This document shows positions 23,544-28,696 of a stretch of 28,696 nt of DNA, one piece after another. The first letter of the stretch is position 1, and each line of letters starts with the position of its first letter. Location: contig CAKTJX010000032.1 in NCBI GenBank assembly GCA_934569045.1, positions 1-28,696 of the forward strand. Reading direction: 5' to 3'. Source of the DNA: an uncultured Oscillospiraceae bacterium (GTDB lineage: Bacteria; Bacillota; Clostridia; Oscillospirales; Oscillospiraceae). Both the position numbers and the translations under genes were made by a program. A model generated the notes under the pieces. The model was not told the DNA's origin and did no database searches. It saw nothing but the letters and a program-made list of their open reading frames with translations.

Positions 23544-23813
23544 ATGAAAGCAATTGTCACTGTTGTGGGCCAGGACCGGGTGGGCATCATTGCCGCCGTG
23601 TGCACCAAGCTGGCGGAGTACAATGTCAACGTGCTGGACATCAGCCAGACCGTTATGCAGGGCTATTTCACCATGATGATGGCCACGGAGGTATCCGCCT
23701 GCAATATCCCCCTGGCAGAGCTGGGACGCCGCATGGAAGAGGTTGGCATGCAGATGGACCTGTCCATCCGGGTGCAGCGGGAGGATATCTTCCAGGCCAT
23801 GCACCGGATTTAA
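23544..23813 (+). CDS. ACT-domain protein (UPF0237)
   Basis: 89 residues forming one ACT domain: MKAIVTVVGQDRVGIIAAVC, then EYNVNVLDISQTVMQGYFTMMM, and a second strand set ending in DIFQAMHRI. ACT domains usually bind amino acids and regulate partners. UPF0237 proteins are regularly found immediately before UPF0210 genes in Firmicutes, as here. AAGGAGAG precedes the ATG. Confidence 0.92.
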   Translation: MKAIVTVVGQDRVGIIAAVCTKLAEYNVNVLDISQTVMQGYFTMMMATEVSACNIPLAELGRRMEEVGMQMDLSIRVQREDIFQAMHRI

Positions 23814-23822
23814 GGAGTCGCC

Positions 23823-25181
23823 ATGCTGGATCAAAAAGATATTCTGTCCACCCTGGATATGATCGATAATCAGCACCTGGATATCCGCACCATCACCATG
23901 GGTATCAGCCTGCTGGACTGCGCAGACCCCGATCTTCACGCCTGCTGCCAGAAGATTTACAACAAAATTACCCGCTGCGCCAAGGACCTGGTCCGTGTGG
24001 GCCAGGAAATCGAGGCGGAGTTCGGGATTCCCATTGTCAATAAGCGCATTTCCGTGACCCCCATCGCCCTGGTTGCCGCCGCCTGCCAGACGGAGAGCTA
24101 TGTGGAAATTGCCAAAACCCTGGATGCTGCCGCAAAGGCATGCGGGGTTAATTTCATCGGCGGCTTCTCCGCCCTGGTGCAGAAGGGCGCTACGGAAAGC
24201 GATTGGAAGCTGATCCGCTCCATCCCGGAGGCCATGGCCCAGACGGATATGGTCTGTGCCAGCGTCAATGTGGGTTCCACCAAGGCTGGAATCAATATGG
24301 ATGCCGTGGCAGAGATGGGCCGTATTGTGAAAAAGACCGCCGAGCTCACCAAAGAGAACGACTGCCTGGGCTGTGCCAAGCTGGTGGTGTTTGCCAATGC
24401 CGTAGAGGACAACCCCTTTATGGCCGGCGCGTTCCACGGCGTAGGAGAGCCGGAGTGCGTCATCAATGTAGGTGTCTCCGGCCCCGGCGTTGTGTACCAC
24501 GCCCTGCAAAGTGTCAAGGGCCAGCCCTTTGACGTGGTGGCAGAGACCGTCAAGAAGACCGCCTTCCGCATTACCCGCATGGGCCAGCTGGTGGGCGTGG
24601 AGGCTTCCCGCCGCCTGGGTGTGCCCTTCGGCATTGTGGACCTCAGCCTGGCCCCCACCCCCGCCATCGGGGACAGCGTGGCACGGATTCTGGAGGAAAT
24701 GGGCCTGGAGGTCTGCGGCACCCACGGTACTACGGCGGCCCTGGCTCTGCTGAACGATGCGGTGAAGAAAGGCGGCGTGATGGCCTCCAACCATGTTGGC
24801 GGCCTCTCCGGCGCGTTTATCCCTGTGTCGGAGGACGAGGGCATGATTGCCGCCGCCGAGCGGGGCACCCTGGCTCTGGACAAGCTGGAGGCCATGACCT
24901 GCGTCTGCTCTGTGGGCTTGGATATGATCGCCGTCCCCGGGGATACCAGTGCCGCTACCATCTCCGCCATCATCGCCGATGAGGCGGCCATCGGTATGGT
25001 CAATACCAAAACCACCGCCGTCCGCATCATCCCCGCCCTGGGCAAGGGCGTTGGGGATCGGGTGGAAATGGGTGGCCTGCTTGGCAGCGCTCCGGTGATG
25101 CCCGTCCACCGGGAGAGCAGCGAGGCCTTCGTTGCCCGGGGCGGCCGCATTCCTGCCCCCCTGCAAAGCCTGAAAAACTGA
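23823..25181 (+). CDS. UPF0210 (PFL family) protein
   Basis: 452 residues. Family features are the start [15 protein letters not shown], the [14 protein letters not shown] segment, [12 protein letters not shown] and [12 protein letters not shown], with [16 protein letters not shown] and [14 protein letters not shown] later. Members are cytoplasmic and have unknown biochemistry, although some have a radical-enzyme-like fold; I do not assign an activity. AAGGAG lies a few bases before the ATG. It is paired with the upstream ACT protein, which probably modulates it. A strong terminator follows. Confidence 0.9.
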   Translation: MLDQKDILSTLDMIDNQHLDIRTITMGISLLDCADPDLHACCQKIYNKITRCAKDLVRVGQEIEAEFGIPIVNKRISVTPIALVAAACQTESYVEIAKTLDAAAKACGVNFIGGFSALVQKGATESDWKLIRSIPEAMAQTDMVCASVNVGSTKAGINMDAVAEMGRIVKKTAELTKENDCLGCAKLVVFANAVEDNPFMAGAFHGVGEPECVINVGVSGPGVVYHALQSVKGQPFDVVAETVKKTAFRITRMGQLVGVEASRRLGVPFGIVDLSLAPTPAIGDSVARILEEMGLEVCGTHGTTAALALLNDAVKKGGVMASNHVGGLSGAFIPVSEDEGMIAAAERGTLALDKLEAMTCVCSVGLDMIAVPGDTSAATISAIIADEAAIGMVNTKTTAVRIIPALGKGVGDRVEMGGLLGSAPVMPVHRESSEAFVARGGRIPAPLQSLKN

Positions 25182-25190
25182 TTGCCAATC

Positions 25191-25238
25191 AAAAAATCCG
25201 TATGGATGGCAGCAATGCCAGCTCCATACGGATTTTTT
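25191..25238. terminator. bidirectional terminator
   Basis: AAAAAATCCGTATGGA (25191-25206) pairs with TCCATACGGATTTTTT (25223-25238). The loop contains a smaller TGGCA/TGCCA stem. T runs on both strands allow it to end the UPF0210 operon and the convergent DUF2318 operon. Confidence 0.93.
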
Positions 25239-25308
25239 ATGAAAAGCGTTCCGAAGGGACAATACAACCGCCCGGAACGGGCAGTTTTGTCCGGTCAAAA
25301 GCCGGATT

Positions 25309-25782
25309 TCATTGGTTGTTCTCTTTCCAGCGGGTGAACAGGGAAGCCGACCCGGAGAGAAATTTGTAGGACAGCCGAACCGTATCCCCCTCGTCCTGAC
25401 GATCCTCCGCAAAAATGGGATAGGGATTGCAGCCGCCGGAGAGAACGCCGACATCCTTCCGCCCAAAACGGTTTCCGCAGTTCTGGCAGACAACCTGATC
25501 GCCGTTCACCTCAAAATAGGCCTTTCGGGAGCCGTTGCAGACCTGGCAGGTATTAAAAGCCGTGCGGATGGTGCCGTCGGCATCCTTGGCAGCCAGAACT
25601 TCCATGGTCAAGCCGTCCACACGGACGGTGTACACCTGGATTTTTTCATTCAGTTCGGTGCTCGGGATTTCCAGATAGTTTCCTTCCTCCAGATGAGGAG
25701 TCTCTGCGGCCTTCTGACCGCAGCCGGAGAGCGCTGCCAGCAGAAAAGCGGTAAGAATCCAAAATGTAGCTGCTTTTTTCAT
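25309..25782 (-). CDS. DUF2318 lipoprotein, predicted Fe-S or metal-binding
   Basis: 157 residues. An N-terminal signal ends in a lipobox (LAALSGC, cysteine near residue 21). The main domain has FNTCQVCNGSRKAYF, VCQNCGNRF and SGGCNPYPI, giving five conserved cysteines typical of DUF2318. The family is annotated as iron-sulfur-containing or membrane-linked, often near metal transport genes, but its biochemistry is not established. Its ribosome binding site AGGAGG overlaps the TAG stop of the upstream HMA fusion gene, so the two are coupled. Confidence 0.8.
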   Translation of the reverse strand: MKKAATFWILTAFLLAALSGCGQKAAETPHLEEGNYLEIPSTELNEKIQVYTVRVDGLTMEVLAAKDADGTIRTAFNTCQVCNGSRKAYFEVNGDQVVCQNCGNRFGRKDVGVLSGGCNPYPIFAEDRQDEGDTVRLSYKFLSGSASLFTRWKENNQ

Positions 25783-25793
25783 TGTTTTTCCTC

Positions 25794-27221
25794 CTATTGT
25801 GTGACGGTAATGGTCCCGCTGATCATGCCCATCCAGCAGATGTATTGGTAGCTGCCCGGTTCCCGCGGGGTGAATTCAATGACGTTTTCACCGGGCTGAA
25901 AGCTGTATTCCAGCCCGAGGCTGCGGCAGAGAATGCGATTGTTGCAGCCGTTGATCTCCTCCGGGGATGCCTGGACAATCCAGCGGACGGGAATGCCGGC
26001 CTGCACCTGGATATCCGGATAAGCACCGGACTGAAGCAAGGTGCCTAAGGTCTGGTATCCATCTTCAGAAACCGCTGCCCGGACTGCTGTTTGCGCGGTG
26101 CCGGGCAATCGTGCCGAAGCTATGGCGAACGCAAGCAGGCAGGCTGCCCCCAGGAGGAGCAGCGGGCTGCAGAGATCGGTTTTCGGCCATTGATAGAGGA
26201 GTAATGCGGTGAAGAGACCGAGGGTTGCGCAGAACAGCTGCCGGGCCGTAAAGAGTCCGGCCAGTGCGCCGCCCTGACTGACCATTCCAAGTCCCAGAAC
26301 GCAGACAAAAATCGAGCCGCCCAGCAGCACATTTTTGGTGTATTTCTGTCCCAGAAGGCCAACCAGGGAGCCGAAGCAGAGCATCAGCGGCATGGTGCCC
26401 AGGGCGAACGCGGCCATGCTCAGGCCGCCGCTCCAGGGGCTACCGCTGGCCAAAGCCAGAAGCTGCATGCTCTGCAGGGGGCCGCAGGGCATCAGACCGT
26501 TCAGAAGGCCAAACCCAAAGGGGGAGAGCGGCCCCTTGAAATGGGGCAGTCTGCGGTGCAGGGTCCGAAAACGGGGTAGGAAATCCAGCATATTCAGGCC
26601 CATAAAGATCATCGCGCAGCCTGCAATCAGTTTTACTGTTCCCTGAAGCGTATAAGAAATTCCCAGGGATACACCTTCCAGCAGCATCCCAAGGGTTCCC
26701 AGCAAAGCGCCGATGATCGTATAAGACAGAAGCCGCCCCAGGTTATAGAGAACGGTGCTGCTGCCTGGGGAGGCGGACTCCCGAAGCCCGGATAGATTCT
26801 GCGACAGACTGATGCCGCCGCACATGGCGATGCAGTGTACAGAGGTCAGCAGCCCTGTAAGAAAAAGCGCGCCATAGCCCATAGAGCTGTCCGACAGCTG
26901 GGAGGGCACGAGAAGATTCAGGATACCAAAATGCTCCAGCAGCGCGAAGAGTGCCAAAATTGCGGCGATGGGCCACAGAATGGCAAAAGGGCTTTTGCGA
27001 AAGGGCTGCATCGAAGCACTGTATCCAGCCTCCTGAATGACCTTGCAGAGTGCCTGAACGGTGATTCGGCTGCCATCATAGTGCACCAGCGCCGTACCTT
27101 TGGAATAGGATACGGATGCGTCCAAAACCGCATCCACTCGCTCCAGTGCGGACTGAATGCGGGCGGCGCAGCTGGCACAGTGCATTCCAACTATGTAGAG
27201 CGTGACGGATTGTGAATTCAT
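25794..27221 (-). CDS. HMA - TauE/SafE-type membrane - cupredoxin-like fusion protein
   Basis: 475 residues in three parts. Residues 1-70 are a heavy-metal-associated domain with GMHCASCAARI. Residues about 80-385 contain roughly eight to ten membrane helices of the TauE/SafE-UreH_2 type, with HCIAMCGG and LMPCGPLQSMQLLALASGS, the cysteine-bearing helices seen in DsbD-like electron or metal transporters. The last 85 residues form a cupredoxin-like domain ending YICWMGMISGTITVTQ, where Cys and Met could bind copper. Such fusions are found in Firmicutes and are usually linked to copper or mercury handling. A perfect promoter with two dyads lies upstream (27239-27286). Confidence 0.82.
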   Translation of the reverse strand: MNSQSVTLYIVGMHCASCAARIQSALERVDAVLDASVSYSKGTALVHYDGSRITVQALCKVIQEAGYSASMQPFRKSPFAILWPIAAILALFALLEHFGILNLLVPSQLSDSSMGYGALFLTGLLTSVHCIAMCGGISLSQNLSGLRESASPGSSTVLYNLGRLLSYTIIGALLGTLGMLLEGVSLGISYTLQGTVKLIAGCAMIFMGLNMLDFLPRFRTLHRRLPHFKGPLSPFGFGLLNGLMPCGPLQSMQLLALASGSPWSGGLSMAAFALGTMPLMLCFGSLVGLLGQKYTKNVLLGGSIFVCVLGLGMVSQGGALAGLFTARQLFCATLGLFTALLLYQWPKTDLCSPLLLLGAACLLAFAIASARLPGTAQTAVRAAVSEDGYQTLGTLLQSGAYPDIQVQAGIPVRWIVQASPEEINGCNNRILCRSLGLEYSFQPGENVIEFTPREPGSYQYICWMGMISGTITVTQ

Positions 27222-27238
27222 TGCGTATCTCCTATAAA

Positions 27239-27257
27239 GTCTAGCAAACTAGTAGAC
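27239..27257. promoter_or_regulatory. inverted repeat over the transcription start of the HMA gene
   Basis: GTCTAGCAAACTAGTAGAC, with GTCTA/TAGAC ends, lies directly downstream of the -10 box. It is well placed to be a repressor site; the regulator is unknown (a CopY/BlaI-type or CsoR-type repressor would fit the gene content). Confidence 0.55.
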
Positions 27258-27286
27258 ATTATACAGAATCTGCGGGATTCTGTCAA
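27258..27286 (-). promoter_or_regulatory. sigma-A promoter of the HMA/DUF2318 operon
   Basis: Minus-strand TTGACA (27281-27286), 17-base spacer, TATAAT (27258-27263): a consensus promoter. Confidence 0.93.
27264..27282. promoter_or_regulatory. dyad within the promoter spacer
   Basis: CAGAATC (27264-27270) and GATTCTG (27276-27282) form a 7-base dyad with a 5-base centre filling the space between the -35 and -10 boxes. Confidence 0.5.
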
Positions 27287-27300
27287 GCCGAAACATGAGA

Positions 27301-27349
27301 ACAAAAAGAAAACAATCCTATCGCACCATTGGGCTGCTGATAGGATTGT
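27301..27349 (-). terminator. intrinsic terminator after the membrane protein gene
   Basis: ACAATCCTATC (27312-27322) pairs with GATAGGATTGT (27339-27349), an 11-bp stem with a 16-base loop. On the minus strand it is followed by TTTTCTTTTTG. Confidence 0.85.
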
Positions 27350-27380
27350 GAAAATTTGTTTTTGCTGCCTGAAAAGGGGG

Positions 27381-28256
27381 TTACAGCGCATGCCCAAGCA
27401 GATACCAGATAATGAGAAATCCCGGTAGCAGCGGCAGGTAGGCCGGCAGGGCGGAGGGGCTGATTTGAATGATCAGGAAGTTAAACCGGTCCATGGCGTA
27501 GAACACGCCGCAGAGGATGCCCGTGGACAGTACGGACTTGGTAACCTGACGGCCAATCAGATTGGAGAAAAAGAAGGTATAGATACCGCCCAGAATGGGA
27601 TTCACCACCGTCAGGAAAATGCCCAGCACCAGCTTGAAGAGCCCCAGCAGCAGAAAGCACAGCAGTACGATCAGCAGCACCGCCGGGGCATGATAGGCAA
27701 GGGTCGCGGGCAGATACTTTGCGATGGCCCAGTTGGCGGCCACATGGAGCCCCATGGCCAGGATCACGCTGAGGAACCGGGACAAAAACCAGGTGACAGG
27801 ATTGTCCCCCTCCGGCAGCACAGCGTCCACCAGGTTGACCACAAACGCCAGGAGAATCAGAGACAGGATCTGACTGCACAGCGTCTCAAAGGGTGTCCCC
27901 CGGAAGGGCAGCACGAAGAGATAATCCTGCACAAAGGTGACAAAGGGCAGGGGAGAGACCAGCTTTTCAAGTCCCTCGGGCTGGAAGGCGTAGACAATGA
28001 CCGTCAGCACATACACCGTCAGAATTCCGGCGGAGGAGGAGAGGGCGTGGTTCAGATCCGACCGATTGCCGAAAATCAGCTTGGTCACCACGCCTACACC
28101 CAGCAGCGCCGCAACAAAGATGAGAATAAACTTCAGGGAAGCGCCGATGTCAAAGGTGGTGGGAATGGCAGACGCGGCCGTTTTGAGAATTTCTCCCAGA
28201 TCATCGGGAAGATACTGCTTTGCGGCAGCAAGAATAGAGTTCAGGTCCAGTTCCAT
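27381..28256 (-). CDS. polytopic membrane protein of unknown function
   Basis: 291 residues with about six or seven hydrophobic helices, including LKFILIFVAALLGVGVVTKL, AGILTVYVLTVIVYAF and LLIVLLCFLLLGLFKLVLGI. A loop near residue 150 reads VDAVLPEGDNPVTWFLSRF. I do not recognise a family; no ATP-binding, catalytic or transporter signature stands out. AAAGGT lies nine bases upstream of ATG 28256. It lies 135 bases downstream of rplL on the same strand, beyond a terminator, and no clear promoter of its own was seen in the gap, so read-through or a weak promoter may drive it. Confidence 0.7.
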   Translation of the reverse strand: MELDLNSILAAAKQYLPDDLGEILKTAASAIPTTFDIGASLKFILIFVAALLGVGVVTKLIFGNRSDLNHALSSSAGILTVYVLTVIVYAFQPEGLEKLVSPLPFVTFVQDYLFVLPFRGTPFETLCSQILSLILLAFVVNLVDAVLPEGDNPVTWFLSRFLSVILAMGLHVAANWAIAKYLPATLAYHAPAVLLIVLLCFLLLGLFKLVLGIFLTVVNPILGGIYTFFFSNLIGRQVTKSVLSTGILCGVFYAMDRFNFLIIQISPSALPAYLPLLPGFLIIWYLLGHAL

Positions 28257-28339
28257 AGCAGATACCTTTCAAAATAGGGTCTCTGGGATCGTACCCAGAT
28301 CCAGCGAAAAATAACCGGATAAGTTCCGGGAACCTATCA

Positions 28340-28368
28340 AAAAACCTCCGCCGAAAACGGCGGAGGTC
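28340..28368 (-). terminator. intrinsic terminator after rplL
   Basis: ACCTCCGCCG/CGGCGGAGGT (28345-28368) with an AAAA loop, followed on the minus strand by six Ts. It closes the rplJL operon. Confidence 0.95.
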
Positions 28369-28390
28369 CTTATAGCCTTTTCGAGATAAC

Positions 28391-28696
28391 TTACTTGATC
28401 TCGGCCTCGGCGCCGGCTTCCTTCAGCTCGGCAACCAGCTTCTCGGCATCTTCCTTGGAGATGGCTTCCTTCAGGGTCTTGGGGCAGTTGTCAACCAGAT
28501 CCTTGGCGTCCTTCAGGCCCAGGCCGGTAGCGGCACGGACAACCTTGATAACGCCCAGCTTGGAAGCGCCAGCGCTCTTCAGGATAACGTCGAACTCGGT
28601 CTTCTCCTCGACCTCAGCGGCAGCGCCGGCAGCGGGAGCGGCAACAGCGGCAGCAGCGGCGGAAACGCCGAAAACATCCTCCAGGGTGTGAACCAG
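28391..28696 (-). CDS. rplL: 50S ribosomal protein L7/L12 (3' part)
   Basis: The last 101 residues of L7/L12, running off the right edge. An alanine-rich hinge ([16 protein letters not shown]) is followed by the C-terminal domain: [39 protein letters not shown] and [15 protein letters not shown]. This domain recruits translation GTPases to the ribosome stalk. The missing start would be about 25 residues further upstream. A strong terminator follows the stop. Confidence 0.96.
   Translation of the reverse strand: MVHTLEDVFGVSAAAAAVAAPAAGAAAEVEEKTEFDVILKSAGASKLGVIKVVRAATGLGLKDAKDLVDNCPKTLKEAISKEDAEKLVAELKEAGAEAEIK

Noticed and set aside
25270..25282. GCCCG/CGGGC hairpin as a terminator for the DUF2318 gene
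   Set aside because: A 5-bp stem without a proper T run; the nearby bidirectional terminator at 25191-25238 is a better explanation.
23226..25493. A 755-codon minus-strand open frame opposite three plus-strand genes
   Set aside because: The plus strand holds recognisable Dabb, ACT and UPF0210 proteins. The antisense translation is His/Gly/Asp-rich, low in similarity to any fold, and typical of a shadow in GC-rich coding DNA.
1..28696. CRISPR arrays, phage genes, tRNA or rRNA genes, transposases
   Set aside because: No regularly spaced direct repeats, integrase or transposase motifs, or tRNA-like folds were noticed on either strand.

Overview
The window reads as a chromosomal segment of a GC-rich, Gram-positive anaerobe of the class Clostridia, most likely an Oscillospiraceae/Ruminococcaceae-type gut bacterium. 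Supporting signs are the IspH-ribosomal protein S1 fusion (a Clostridia arrangement), strong AGGAGG-type ribosome binding sites, sigma-A promoters of the TTGACA-17-TATAAT type, a DUF3793 protein, the UPF0237/UPF0210 pair and short palindromic repeats. No plasmid, phage, CRISPR, tRNA or rRNA signal was seen.

Layout. 1-125 is the start of rplM on the minus strand, with a clear promoter. 354-3402 runs on the plus strand: a TtcA-like thiolation enzyme, a small membrane protein, dusB and an exported M23 peptidase whose start codon lies inside the dusB terminator hairpin. 3399-6553 is a minus-strand zinc/manganese ABC transporter operon (znuA-znuC-znuB) ending in trmO, with a 180-bp inverted-repeat element just upstream. 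6765-8844 (minus) holds a small hypothetical gene and a probable metal-starvation unit: a strong promoter with two identical palindromes, a 41-aa membrane peptide, a DUF3793 protein and a flavodoxin, with a MITE-like element between the last two. 8953-12061 (minus) carries a biotin ligase without its DNA-binding domain, an unusual membrane-anchored E2-like acyltransferase lacking the catalytic histidine, and a homocysteine methyltransferase-family protein.

12192-25181 (plus) is mostly housekeeping: M29 aminopeptidase, rpmE, hflX, yigZ, dgtP-type HD hydrolase, then dnaG followed by two overlapping sigma-70 family genes, then cmk and ispH-rpsA, then a Dabb protein, an ACT-domain protein and a UPF0210 protein. 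The second sigma-like gene is the most unusual item: it keeps region 1.1-, 1.2- and 2.2-like segments but has lost the residues that melt and read promoters, while its partner is a near-complete sigma factor without region 1.1.

25309-28696 (minus) has a metal-handling pair (an HMA/TauE-SafE/cupredoxin fusion plus a DUF2318 lipoprotein) behind a strong promoter with two dyads, an unknown polytopic membrane protein, and the 3' part of rplL with its terminator.

All calls come from reading the sequence and translated motifs; no database search was run.
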